Shown: positions 1 to 7,858 of the stretch, one piece after another | Position numbering within the stretch: position 1 is the stretch's first letter | Layout: the number at the start of each line of letters is the position of its first letter | Assembly: GCF_001571285.1 (NCBI RefSeq) | Contig: NZ_BCTM01000004.1 | Location: forward strand, 97,123 to 161,122 | DNA length: 64,000 nucleotides | From: Kluyvera cryocrescens NBRC 102467 | GTDB lineage: Bacteria; Pseudomonadota; Gammaproteobacteria; Enterobacterales; Enterobacteriaceae | Direction: 5' to 3' | Notes under the pieces: model-generated | Databases searched by the model: none | Told to the model about the DNA's origin: nothing | Seen by the model: the letters and a program-made list of their open reading frames with translations, nothing else | Made by a program: the position numbers and the translations under genes

Positions 1-303
1 CAGCAGCAGCGCGTGGCCATCGCCCGCGCGCTGGCGATGCAGCCGTCCATTATGCTGTTTGATGAACCGACGTCGGCGCTCGATCCTGAGCTGGTGGGCG
101 ACGTGCTGGAAGTGATGAAAAACCTGGCGCAGGAAGGGATGACGATGGTGATCGTCACCCACGAAATGGGCTTTGCGCGGGAAGTGGCCGACCGGGTTAT
201 TTTTATCGATCAGGGCATTATCCAGGAGCAGGGTACGCCGGAGATCATTTTCAGCGCGCCACAAAACCCACGAACGGCGGCATTTCTCAGCAAGGTGTTG
301 TAA
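1..303 (+). CDS. Polar amino-acid ABC transporter ATP-binding protein (3' part only)
   Basis: Only the last 100 codons are present; the gene enters from the left edge in frame 1. The visible part starts with the QQQR that follows the ABC signature (LSGGQQQR). It then has a Walker B and D-loop ([12 protein letters not shown]) and the H-loop histidine ([15 protein letters not shown]). This wording is typical of the GlnQ/HisP/ArtP family that energises uptake of polar amino acids. The end, with [11 protein letters not shown], is the normal short C-terminus of that family. Its permease and binding-protein partners would lie to the left. Substrate cannot be told from this fragment. Confidence 0.9.
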   Translation, partial: QQQRVAIARALAMQPSIMLFDEPTSALDPELVGDVLEVMKNLAQEGMTMVIVTHEMGFAREVADRVIFIDQGIIQEQGTPEIIFSAPQNPRTAAFLSKVL

Positions 304-315
304 TTTATCATCGTA

Positions 316-349
316 GGCGATGCCCATGACTTGTCAGGCAGGCATCGCC
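316..349 (+). terminator. Possible terminator after the ABC ATPase gene
   Basis: A perfect 9-bp inverted repeat (GGCGATGCC and GGCATCGCC) with a 16-nt loop begins 12 bases after the ATPase stop codon. There is no T-run after it, so termination would be weak or factor-assisted. Confidence 0.4.
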
Positions 350-354
350 GCAGT

Positions 355-380
355 ACCGTTATCAAAGATACGATAACGGT
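355..380 (+). promoter_or_regulatory. Inverted repeat just upstream of the YfiH-like gene
   Basis: ACCGTTATC and GATAACGGT form a perfect 9-bp inverted repeat around an 8-nt spacer. It ends 11 bases before the start codon at 392. In DNA it would suit a dimeric repressor; in RNA it would fold next to the ribosome binding site. No regulator gene is adjacent, so the role is unknown. Confidence 0.4.
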
Positions 381-391
381 GATGGGTAAAA

Positions 392-1117
392 ATGGCCTGG
401 TTCTCTCACTTACTGGCGGACATCCCCGGCGTTCGTCATGCCTTTCTCGATGCGCATGAGTCCGCTGCTTTCGATAAGTCACGGCTTGTCGACATCAAAC
501 AGGTTCACGGCAAAGAGATTCTTCACTTTATCAAACCCACTGAGCAACGGCCCTTAGTTGATGGCGTCGTCACCTCAACCGTGGGGGTACCCATCGGCGT
601 CGTCACCGCCGATTGTCTGCCGCTGCTGATGGCCTCACGCGATGGCCAGCATATTGCCAGCGTACATGCCGGGTGGCGCGGTACGGCTGCGGGGATCATT
701 GCGCAATCGGTTGAGCAATTTGCATCGCTCGGTGTGGCGGCTGATGAGCTTGTGGTGGCCGTCGGGCCGCATATCCGCGCCTGCTGTTATGAAGTGTCGG
801 CGGAGTTTTACGATGCTTTATTACAGACGCCGGCAAAACGCCTCGTTGAGTCCAACCGGCAATCATTGTTTACCTCCGTTCCTCATAAGCCTAATGCTCA
901 TAGCGCGGCCGCGCGCGAAATAAACGGTCTGTGGTTTGATTTACCGAGATTTAATTTATTGCAGCTGGTGAGTGCGGGTGTACCGGCTAAAAATATCGAG
1001 GTGCTGGAGACGTGTACCTACTGCTCGGCGGAAGCTCTCGACTCATACCGACGAAGAACGCACGTTCCGGCCGCGAAATCGCAGCAGATAGCGTGGATAA
1101 TCAAAGAACAACGGTGA
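392..1117 (+). CDS. YfiH/PgeF-family (laccase-domain) protein, paralogue
   Basis: A 241-residue cytosolic protein of the PF02578 family. Members were first called polyphenol oxidases; they are now known as zinc-dependent purine nucleoside phosphorylase/adenosine deaminase-like enzymes, and E. coli YfiH (PgeF) also acts in peptidoglycan fidelity. The metal ligands are visible: His39 in QVHG, Cys75 in TADCLP and His92 in HAGWRG. The C-terminal CTYC..SYRR motif is also present. The sequence differs from the usual enterobacterial YfiH: the N-terminus is shorter and the GPHIRACCYEV stretch differs. The normal yfiH sits beside rluD, so this is probably a second, accessory copy. The Shine-Dalgarno is weak (GGG before TAAAA), and an inverted repeat lies directly upstream. 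It faces the repeat-protein gene convergently. Confidence 0.88.
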   Translation: MAWFSHLLADIPGVRHAFLDAHESAAFDKSRLVDIKQVHGKEILHFIKPTEQRPLVDGVVTSTVGVPIGVVTADCLPLLMASRDGQHIASVHAGWRGTAAGIIAQSVEQFASLGVAADELVVAVGPHIRACCYEVSAEFYDALLQTPAKRLVESNRQSLFTSVPHKPNAHSAAAREINGLWFDLPRFNLLQLVSAGVPAKNIEVLETCTYCSAEALDSYRRRTHVPAAKSQQIAWIIKEQR

Positions 1118-1155
1118 GATAAAGCGGGCCGAGGAGGGATGCCCGCCAGAGGGGA

Positions 1156-1587
1156 TCAATTCAGACGGTCATCGATGCGGTCACGGGTTTCAGACACGCG
1201 ATCGCTGCGAGAGTTTTGTCTGTCATCCTGCAGATTCTCAAAACTATCCTGCCGATTATCCTGATTGCCGCGGAAGCTATCCTGGCGGTTATCCTGGTTT
1301 TCCCTGAAAGCATCACGATGTGCATCAAGGCCTTCTCCAAAGCTGTCCTGGCGATTATCCTGATTTTTACGGAACGTATCCTGACGCTGGTCCTGATTAT
1401 CACGAAAGTTGCTGTGCCGGTCTTTTACCCGGTTATTGATATCATGCACTTGGTTTCTTTCTGACTGATGCCGAGAATGCCGCGCATTTTGGTTCTTGTG
1501 GTGAATATTATCCAACGTATTTGCCGTTGCAGTACCTATCGTTAGGCTGCCTGCAATTGCGAGAGCGATAACGGTATAGCTTTTCAT
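1156..1587 (-). CDS. Secreted 11-residue-repeat protein, function unknown
   Basis: I do not recognise a named family. The 143-residue product starts with a clear Sec signal peptide (MKSYTVIALAIAGSLT, cut near ATA-NT), so it is periplasmic or exported. The mature part is very hydrophilic, rich in Asn, Gln, Asp, Arg and His, and has no Cys. From about residue 64 it consists of six 11-residue units of consensus NQDNRQDSFRx. The 11-residue period suggests an extended amphipathic helix or a disordered chain. An ATG four codons upstream (1599) is possible. I chose 1587 because GGA lies at about 8 bases and because Lys2 gives the signal peptide a normal charged start. It is monocistronic and convergent with the YfiH-like gene. 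Confidence 0.7.
   Translation of the reverse strand: MKSYTVIALAIAGSLTIGTATANTLDNIHHKNQNARHSRHQSERNQVHDINNRVKDRHSNFRDNQDQRQDTFRKNQDNRQDSFGEGLDAHRDAFRENQDNRQDSFRGNQDNRQDSFENLQDDRQNSRSDRVSETRDRIDDRLN
1201..1398 (-). repeat. Six tandem 33-bp coding repeats
   Basis: The DNA encoding the 11-residue units repeats every 33 bp. The core reads AAGCTATCCTGGCGGTTATC on the plus strand, with drift between units. Two units are nearly identical and the third (GLDAHRDAFRE) has diverged most. Such in-frame arrays often change copy number between strains. Confidence 0.75.
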
Positions 1588-1599
1588 AACAGAGTCCAT

Positions 1600-2190
1600 T
1601 GCTGAGAGAATGGGTATAGCTTAAATAGCCGGTTTGCTTTAATCAAAAAGAGAATAGGTCTACATCCGGAGTTATTATTTCGGCCATTATTTTGTAAAAA
1701 AGTTTTTTCTATGACTGCCATACAGCGGGGGAGGGGATAACGCCCACAGGGCAAGGGATGCGCCGCTGTTTCCCTCTATGGAGTTGCGGAAGATGATGCC
1801 TTCGATTATCACTGTTGCGAATAGTGAGAATAAATTAAGTGATATTCTAAATAACTGCCATTTTGTTTATTTTTGTACGCAATTCAGGTTGGTTTTTAAT
1901 CTGTGCAGATTATAACCTCTGACCTGCTTATCGTTAGCGGTTAGCTGTTTCTTAGAGACTATTGTTCGCTGATGAATAAAAATACCCCTGAAAATAATCA
2001 TAAGGATAATTATCCCCAGCGTAATGATTAGGCGGAAGTTGTATTTCCGCCTGTCCAGAAAATAATGTGAGATAGGTTTTGTTTTTGGCAGCTAAATTTC
2101 ATTTATCAAGTTTTATTGCGCCAGAACAAATTACGTATTCATTGAGCCTGTATGGTAGCCGGCCACTCTCATGAGGCATACCTTAAAACG
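1600..2190. other. Intergenic, 590 bp, AT-rich
   Basis: No convincing gene. It should hold the promoters of the two flanking secreted-protein genes. An 8-bp stem (AGGCGGAA / TTCCGCCT, 2030-2052) has no T-run after it. A 19-codon frame at 1972-2031 has no Shine-Dalgarno and I do not call it. Confidence 0.5.
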
Positions 2191-2538
2191 ATGAAATACC
2201 TGTTGTTAATTTTAGCTCTACTTTCAGCCCCCGTCTGGGCTTTGGATTTTACGTCTACGATCTTACGTTTGAATTGCCCATCGCGCGGGCTGGTCGAAAT
2301 TACGCTACACGTCTATGGCCACGTTTCTGAGCTGTGGAATGGTCATTACGAGGTGGGAGCCGGTCACCGGACGCATAACGAAGTCGATCTGGTAAAATTT
2401 ACCAACGGTGACCAGTTTATTCATAAGCCTCGCAGCGGTGAGTTCCTCTTCCGCTATGCCGGGAAAAAGGCGCTTCAGCACTGCCATAAGCTGTCTGAAG
2501 GCCCACTTACGGCGAAGGCCTTACCCTATCATCATTAA
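2191..2538 (+). CDS. Small secreted protein, function unknown
   Basis: A 115-residue product with a strong signal peptide (MKYLLLILALLSAPVWA, cut before LDF), so probably periplasmic. The mature part has two Cys (in LNCPSR and LQHCHK) that could form a disulfide. I chose the ATG at 2191 because the signal peptide begins there; an in-frame ATG at 2152 would add 13 non-hydrophobic residues. I do not recognise the family. The stop codon overlaps that of the convergent EAL gene by four bases (TTAA). Confidence 0.65.
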   Translation: MKYLLLILALLSAPVWALDFTSTILRLNCPSRGLVEITLHVYGHVSELWNGHYEVGAGHRTHNEVDLVKFTNGDQFIHKPRSGEFLFRYAGKKALQHCHKLSEGPLTAKALPYHH

Positions 2539-4097
2539 ACCATTGGCTGGTTGAGGTTATCGTTGACCCAATCAATAAACGCGTCTTTAGGTAACGGTTT
2601 GCTAAACAGCCAGCCCTGACCAGAGCGTACCCCGTGGGCAACCAGCCAGTCGCGCTGGTGGGCGCACTCAATACCCTCAGCCACCATCGACAAATTGAGT
2701 GATTTGGCCATCTCAATGATGTGGCCAATCACGTGATTAGATTCGAGAGTATCGATAAAGGATTTATCGATTTTTAGCGTATCGACCTCCAGATCCTGAA
2801 GGTAGCTGAGGCTGGAATACCCCACGCCGAAATCGTCGATATACACCGTGTGGCCAAGTTCGCGGTAGGCCTGAAGGACGGGAATGGCCGTTTCAGGGTC
2901 GGCAAGATTTCGCTCTGTTAACTCAATAGCAATCTGTTTAGTCGACACCTGCCACTGTTTGACCTGCTGATTAATCAGCGCGGGCAGTGTTGGTGAATGC
3001 AAATCTGCCGCAGCGATATTTATTGAGATATACAAATCCGGATGCTCGGCGAGCCAGCGGCCCATATCGTTAAAGACGCTGCGCACGATGTATTCGGTCA
3101 ACGGCCGGATGACGCCCGCTTGTTCGGCAAGATCGATAAAAATATCCGGCGGTAGCCAGCGGCCTTCCGGCTGCTGCCAGCGAGCCAGCGCCTCGGCACC
3201 GATCACCCGACCGCTTTTTAGCTCGACGATCGGTTGATAATGTACGGTGAATTCTCCCTCTTTAATCGCATCAAGAATACGATAGTGGGAGGATTGCAGG
3301 CGTCGCACAATGCGCAGCACGATGAAGGTCGCAAGGCCGCTAAGCACCAGGCCAACCGGTAGCCAGAACAGCAGCTGGTGGATCAAGTTGGCATCAATAG
3401 GCGCGGTCGGGGCCCAGGTCAGCAGAATGGCGCCGACCGGCGGTAGCAACTGTTGGCGATATACCATGCCGTTCACTTCCAGCGTCGGCTGGAAGGTATG
3501 CAAGGTGTTTTGCCAGATATGCGGATCGAGCGGATGATTGCTGGCGATCACTCGCTGTCCGCGGGTGCTGATGATCGCCGCATAGATTGGATATCTTGGA
3601 TGCGGGAGTACATCGATAAGCGAATCGGGGTCGATCATCGCCATGTATTTTCCGCGGCTAATAGCGACCATATTGTCATCCGTATTCAGGTCGTGGCGCG
3701 AGGTCAGCCATACGTGATAGCCAGCAGGGGTGACGTATTCCGATCCCGGTACTTTTTCTGACAGGCTGTTTCTGAGCATAGTACAGTCGCGATCGGTGTT
3801 CTCCAGATAAAAAATGCTCTGAATGTACTGATGGATATACGACACTTTTTGGATCTGCTGCAGATGCTCGGGGCTGCAGGGAACGCCGTGAAAACCGTTA
3901 GCTTCAGCGAGTGCGGTGCGCGCCTGTTGTTTCACCAGACGGGTGCGTTCCAGCACGCTCTCGCTGTAGCTGTCCATTTCCTGCTTGAACAGTTCGTGGG
4001 CCTGACGATGCGCGAGCCAGAGGCTCATAGCAATAGGTAAAAAAATAGAAACGATCAGCACGCTCGTGATGTGTCTGACCGGACGCTGCGTGGGCAT
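2535..4097 (-). CDS. CSS-motif sensor EAL cyclic-di-GMP phosphodiesterase
   Basis: A 520-residue inner-membrane protein expected to hydrolyse c-di-GMP to pGpG. Two membrane segments (about residues 12-28 and 240-262) bracket a periplasmic region with the redox-sensing CSS motif (PCSPEHL). The cytoplasmic EAL domain runs from about 275 to 510. It keeps EAL itself (GAEALARW), the metal-binding DDFGVGYSS loop, the lysine of TLKIDKSF and the MVAEGIE glutamate, so it should be active. In E. coli PdeC-type relatives, DsbA/DsbB control the periplasmic cysteines and so the enzyme. The start has a good Shine-Dalgarno (AAGGATTATCG). It is a single-gene unit. The strain-level role, likely biofilm or motility, is inferred. 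Confidence 0.92.
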   Translation of the reverse strand: MPTQRPVRHITSVLIVSIFLPIAMSLWLAHRQAHELFKQEMDSYSESVLERTRLVKQQARTALAEANGFHGVPCSPEHLQQIQKVSYIHQYIQSIFYLENTDRDCTMLRNSLSEKVPGSEYVTPAGYHVWLTSRHDLNTDDNMVAISRGKYMAMIDPDSLIDVLPHPRYPIYAAIISTRGQRVIASNHPLDPHIWQNTLHTFQPTLEVNGMVYRQQLLPPVGAILLTWAPTAPIDANLIHQLLFWLPVGLVLSGLATFIVLRIVRRLQSSHYRILDAIKEGEFTVHYQPIVELKSGRVIGAEALARWQQPEGRWLPPDIFIDLAEQAGVIRPLTEYIVRSVFNDMGRWLAEHPDLYISINIAAADLHSPTLPALINQQVKQWQVSTKQIAIELTERNLADPETAIPVLQAYRELGHTVYIDDFGVGYSSLSYLQDLEVDTLKIDKSFIDTLESNHVIGHIIEMAKSLNLSMVAEGIECAHQRDWLVAHGVRSGQGWLFSKPLPKDAFIDWVNDNLNQPMV

Positions 4098-4272
4098 CGA
4101 TAATCCTTAACGATCGAGCGAGAGGTGTGGGACTGAATTGGGCGTGGATTATAGAACCGGGAAACCATTGAGGCTATATCAATATAAAGATTGTACCTAT
4201 TATCAGATTATTCAAATAGGAATCAGGTTAAAAATACTCCATAAGGATTAACCTGGTTGGCAAATTAAAGAG

Positions 4273-4293
4273 AGGGGGACATTTTGTCCCCCT
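4273..4293 (-). terminator. Terminator of the symporter-SDR operon
   Basis: A 9-bp stem (AGGGGGACA / TGTCCCCCT, loop TTT) lies 14 bases beyond the SDR stop. On the minus strand it is followed by a moderately T-rich stretch (CTCTTTAATTT). Confidence 0.6.
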
Positions 4294-4307
4294 GCCGATT
4301 CTGATGT

Positions 4308-5084
4308 TTACGGTGCCATCTGGCCGCCGTTAACATCAAGAATTTGCCCTGTGATATAACCACTGCAGGCATGTGAGGCGAAGAACAGGAAAGCCGGCGC
4401 GACTTCTTCGGCGTAGCCAAAGCGGCCCATTGGAATGCTGGCGGCAATCTTTTCCCGCAGCGCATCGCTTTTGCCATCATGGAAAGCGGTGTCGATAGTG
4501 CCCGGCGATACAATGTTGAAGCGTATTCCATCCGCCGTAAACTCTTTCACCCAGTTGCGGTGAATGTCATGCAGCCACGCTTTAGAGGCTGCGTAAATTC
4601 CGGCACCGACGCCGCCGCCTTCACGCCCGGCGATGGAACCCGTGCTGATCACGCAGCTGGTCTCCTGACGTGCTTTCGCCGAGGCGCGTAAATGCGGGAT
4701 GGCAAATTTCGTCATCATCAGCGCGGACCGCGCGTTAAGATCCATGACGCGTTCGTAGAATGCGTCATCAATGGCCTCCAGATTGGCGCGCCCACCTAGC
4801 CCCCCTGCGTTGTTTACCAGCACATCCAAACCGCCAAAGCGAGCGACGAAGTCTTCAACCAGCCGACGGCATTCATCGGTACGGGTAATATCGGCCTCGA
4901 AAAACTCGACCTCGGCATCATTTTGCCGCAGTAATGCTAACGTCTCTTCCAGCTCTGGCGAAGGCGCGTGACTATTAATTCCCACTTTGGCCCCTTGCCT
5001 GGCGAACGCTTGGGCGGCGGCCAATCCCATTCCGGCAGTGGAACCGGTGATCAATACGCGCTTATTTTTCAGGTCGGTAAACAT
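4308..5084 (-). CDS. SDR oxidoreductase, probable DEH reductase (alginate catabolism)
   Basis: A 258-residue classical short-chain dehydrogenase. The Rossmann motif TGSTAGMG spans 13-20, NNAG is at 91-94, and the catalytic residues are Ser150, Tyr164 and Lys168. The length and many stretches (MGRFGYAEEVAPAFLFFASH, SGYITGQILDVNGGQ) match my memory of Sphingomonas A1-R. That enzyme reduces 4-deoxy-L-erythro-5-hexoseulose uronate (DEH), the end product of alginate lyases, to 2-keto-3-deoxygluconate. The start at 5084 has a strong Shine-Dalgarno (GGGAGCAACT) and lies 23 bases inside the end of the symporter gene, so the two are translationally coupled. An upstream in-frame start at 5141 lacks support. 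KDG would then enter the housekeeping KdgK/Eda route, which is not in this window. Confidence 0.82.
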   Translation of the reverse strand: MFTDLKNKRVLITGSTAGMGLAAAQAFARQGAKVGINSHAPSPELEETLALLRQNDAEVEFFEADITRTDECRRLVEDFVARFGGLDVLVNNAGGLGGRANLEAIDDAFYERVMDLNARSALMMTKFAIPHLRASAKARQETSCVISTGSIAGREGGGVGAGIYAASKAWLHDIHRNWVKEFTADGIRFNIVSPGTIDTAFHDGKSDALREKIAASIPMGRFGYAEEVAPAFLFFASHACSGYITGQILDVNGGQMAP

Positions 5085-6846
5085 AGTTGCTCCCTTGTGT
5101 TGAAGTAGTAGAAGAGGCGCTGCGCCACAGGACATAGCCAAATAAAATGATGGCGGCAGCGCTAAGCAGGAACAGCAGACGTCCCCACAATGGATTTGGA
5201 ATAAGGATCATCAGCAGCATGCACAGGCCCATTGCTAGCGAGATTTTGCCGATTTTGCTGCGCTGCATACGGTCGAAGTTATCCTGCTCGTGGTCGGCGT
5301 AGACCGGAGTCTCCATGTTGGTGAAGAACGTATTAAGCACCGTTTCGCGCGCCTGACCGGGCTCACGCCAGAACAGCGTAGAGAGGCAGAAGAAGCCGCC
5401 GGTAAACACCAGATGACAGAAGATATTCCACACGGCTGAGAGATCTTTAAGTTCGCGGTTGGTCAGCGTCAGCCCCATGGCATCCGCCACATCTTTCACC
5501 GTCACCCAGTGGGTAATGGTAAAGGAGACCAGCAGACCGAATATTACGGTTCCCCAGCCAGACCAGTCCGGTGTTTTGCGAATAAACATGCCAAAGAATA
5601 GCGGCACGATGATTGGCGCTGAAGCCAGGGTGCCGACCTGAATCATCAAGTCGAACAAACTCAGCTCCTGCAATGACTGCATATACTGAGCGACCAGAAT
5701 AACCAGTACGCCATTGACGATGCAGGCGGTTTGTCCCACACGCAGTAAGTAGTGCTCGCTTTTCGCCTCATTGCGATTCACCACCGGCGTCCAGAAGCTA
5801 CGCACGAAGATCCCTGAATTTCGGTTCAGCGCGGTATCCATCGATGACATGGTGGCGGCAAACAGCCCGGCCATCAACAGCCCCACGGTGCCTTCCGGCA
5901 TTGCCCGTTCGGCAAACACCAGGTACGCCGCATCGCTGGCGTTTTTACCCAATTCCGGGTGTGAGAGCGCCATATCGGGATACAGAATGGCCGTCGTCCA
6001 CGGCGGCACAAACCAAATCAGGGTGCCAAACAGCATCAGGAACAGGGCAAACAGCGCGGCCTTTTTGGCGTTAAAACTGTCTTTCGCGTTGAGATAGCGG
6101 TAGGAGTCCTGCAGGTTATTAAAGCTCTGTACCTGTTTGACGAAGAAGAACACAAAGCAAACCAAGAGGATCAGAATGTAGTGCGGCCCGGTATCAGGCC
6201 CGGTGAAGAAACCTGACGGGAAATCGTTGACCATTTTGACCGGGCCGCCAACTTTCACCAGCGCGACTACCGCGCACACGACCGAGATTATCGCCACAAT
6301 GAGTGTTTGCACGAAGTCGCTGGCGACGACGCCCCATGAGCCGCTGAGCAAAGAAATCAGCAGCACCACCAGCCCGGTTATCCATAGCGTCAGCGTTAAG
6401 TCATACTTAAAGACCGCGCTGGCAAATACCGCGAGGCTGTTAAGCCACACGCCGGCGTTAAGAATGCTCAGTGGGATCAGGATCCAGGTAAAAAACTGTT
6501 CGTTTTTAGGGCCAAAGCGCTGGCTAATCGCCTGCGTTGGGGTATCGACGCGCAGCTGACGAAAGCGGGTTGCAAACCACCACCAGCCGACGATGTAGCC
6601 AATGACGTTACCGGCAAATACGCCGATTGCGGTAAAGCCGTAGCGGTAGGCCTGGCCCGCCGCGCCGGTAAAGGTCCAGGCGCTAAACTGCGCCATAAAG
6701 GCGGTGGCGCCAACCATCCACCACAGCATCCTGCCGCCGCCGCGGAAGTAGTGGCTTGCCGAACCGGTACCCATCTTCTTAAAGGCGTAGCTGATGGCAA
6801 TCATCAGTACGAAATACACCGCCATAACAATAATGTTGATATCCAT
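5062..6846 (-). CDS. Sodium/solute symporter (SSS family), probable oligoalginate or DEH uptake
   Basis: A polytopic membrane protein of about 594 residues in the SLC5-like sodium:solute symporter family, with some 13-14 hydrophobic segments. Characteristic stretches are HYFRGGGRMLWWMVGATAFM near the N-terminus and GLFAATMSSMDTALNRNSGI in the middle. Similar symporters (ToaA type) import DEH or short oligoalginates in marine vibrios. Here the coupled DEH-reductase-like SDR and the nearby PL17 lyase make that substrate likely. I chose the ATG at 6846; a GTG three codons earlier (6855) is possible but has no room for a ribosome binding site. Upstream lie two palindromic operators shared with the divergent GntR gene. 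Confidence 0.83.
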   Translation of the reverse strand: MDINIIVMAVYFVLMIAISYAFKKMGTGSASHYFRGGGRMLWWMVGATAFMAQFSAWTFTGAAGQAYRYGFTAIGVFAGNVIGYIVGWWWFATRFRQLRVDTPTQAISQRFGPKNEQFFTWILIPLSILNAGVWLNSLAVFASAVFKYDLTLTLWITGLVVLLISLLSGSWGVVASDFVQTLIVAIISVVCAVVALVKVGGPVKMVNDFPSGFFTGPDTGPHYILILLVCFVFFFVKQVQSFNNLQDSYRYLNAKDSFNAKKAALFALFLMLFGTLIWFVPPWTTAILYPDMALSHPELGKNASDAAYLVFAERAMPEGTVGLLMAGLFAATMSSMDTALNRNSGIFVRSFWTPVVNRNEAKSEHYLLRVGQTACIVNGVLVILVAQYMQSLQELSLFDLMIQVGTLASAPIIVPLFFGMFIRKTPDWSGWGTVIFGLLVSFTITHWVTVKDVADAMGLTLTNRELKDLSAVWNIFCHLVFTGGFFCLSTLFWREPGQARETVLNTFFTNMETPVYADHEQDNFDRMQRSKIGKISLAMGLCMLLMILIPNPLWGRLLFLLSAAAIILFGYVLWRSASSTTSTQGSNYVYRPEK

Positions 6847-6894
6847 TATGTTCACACTCGCAATTAGTATCAGGAGACGATGTATTATTTGTCA

Positions 6895-6909
6895 TTTAGT
6901 ATGACTAAT
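6895..6909. promoter_or_regulatory. Predicted GntR operator, copy 1
   Basis: TTTAGT-ATG-ACTAAT is a 6-3-6 palindrome with one mismatch from the consensus ATTAGT-ATG-ACTAAT. It sits about 50 bp before the symporter start, where a bound repressor would block transcription. Confidence 0.65.
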
Positions 6910-7018
6910 AAAATGCGTGCATAAGGTTTTGCGATCGGTGTCAATTTTTGAGCTGTTGCGTGCCATTACTTGTGATGCACGTTGAGAATTTGAACATTTT
7001 GTCGCAAAAATAGCCTCC

Positions 7019-7033
7019 ATTAGTATGACTAAT
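7019..7033. promoter_or_regulatory. Predicted GntR operator, copy 2 (perfect palindrome)
   Basis: ATTAGT-ATG-ACTAAT is a perfect 15-bp palindrome with a 3-nt spacer, between the symporter and the regulator gene. Its centre is 124 bp from copy 1, so looping between bound dimers is conceivable. The size and symmetry fit FadR-subfamily sites. Confidence 0.7.
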
Positions 7034-7162
7034 TGCGATATTTGTGGTCTTGGTAGCGAGCAAAAGTACGGAAATATCCGATATAATTACCCTGAAGGCG
7101 GCAATTGACGCGCCGGGATATGGTACACTGGCCCATAATTTTTGTTCAGGTATGACAAAAGC

Positions 7163-7858
7163 ATGAACTTCACAACGATTACGACAACACAGCGTGGCCT
7201 GGATGGCCTGATTGCCAGCGACATCGCGCGTAAGATCTTTTCCGGCCAGTTAACGCCGGGTACGGTTCTGCCTGCGGAAGTTGATCTGTGTGAACAGTTA
7301 GGGGTCAGCCGCACCGCGCTGCGAGAAGCCCTGAAGCTGGTCTCATCTAAAGGTCTGCTTGAATCCCGCCCGAAAACAGGCACCCGCGTGCGTGCGCGTT
7401 CTGACTGGAATATTCTCGATGTCCAACTGCTGGAATGGCTCAGCGGCATGGAAGGTACATTGGAGATGTATCAGCAGTTTCTTGAGTTCCGGCGGGTGAT
7501 TGAGCCTCATGCCACAAGGCTTGCGGCAATGAACGCCACTCGCGAGCAATGTATTGCGCTTTCCCAGACCTGGGAAGAGATGTGCCGTATCGCTCGTGAT
7601 TTTGACGCGGAGAAATGGGTCGATGCCGACACCCGTTTTCATCGCATTATCTTTATGTCGTCCGGCAACTGCTTCTATCAGCCGTTTGGTAACGTGCTGA
7701 CCACGGTCTTTAAATGGTTTATCAGCCACTCCTCGAAAGAGGGCGGTATGTGTCTTGATGATCATGAACGGATCTACAAAGCCATTATGGCCGGCGATGC
7801 GGAAGGCGCCTACCAGGCGTCCCTCGGTATGATGGACGCCAGCAAGCACCGCCTTTAA
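7163..7858 (+). CDS. GntR-family (FadR/FCD subfamily) regulator of the alginate locus
   Basis: A 231-residue transcription factor. The N-terminal winged helix-turn-helix (about residues 15-75) has the family pattern SGQLTPGTVLPAEVDLCEQL followed by GVSRTALREALK. A C-terminal all-helical FCD domain follows, with the metal/ligand pattern EPHATRLA, DTRFH and the terminal HH-like region. FadR-type members usually bind an acid or sugar-acid effector and leave the DNA when induced; here DEH or KDG is the natural guess. I chose ATG 7163 (AGG 12 bases upstream) over an in-frame TTG at 7142. It lies divergent from the symporter and abuts the lyase stop codon exactly. The four operator-like palindromes in the locus are its likely targets. 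Confidence 0.88.
   Translation: MNFTTITTTQRGLDGLIASDIARKIFSGQLTPGTVLPAEVDLCEQLGVSRTALREALKLVSSKGLLESRPKTGTRVRARSDWNILDVQLLEWLSGMEGTLEMYQQFLEFRRVIEPHATRLAAMNATREQCIALSQTWEEMCRIARDFDAEKWVDADTRFHRIIFMSSGNCFYQPFGNVLTTVFKWFISHSSKEGGMCLDDHERIYKAIMAGDAEGAYQASLGMMDASKHRL

Larger units (their letters stand above)
6847..7162. promoter_or_regulatory. Divergent promoter region between symporter and gntR
   Basis: The 316-bp region controls the minus-strand symporter operon and the plus-strand regulator. It holds a perfect operator at 7019-7033, a one-mismatch operator at 6895-6909 and a lone half-site ATTAGT at 6863-6868. A TTGACA on the minus strand (6939-6944) with a weak -10 close by would put the symporter promoter right at the 6895 operator. 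A TATAAT on the plus strand (7082-7087) may serve gntR. The promoter calls are tentative. Confidence 0.55.

Noticed and set aside
1201..1398. 33-bp repeats as a CRISPR array
   Set aside because: There are no unique spacers; the repeats are contiguous and in frame within a coding sequence.
1972..2031. 19-codon frame followed by a hairpin
   Set aside because: No Shine-Dalgarno and very low-complexity composition; likely chance.
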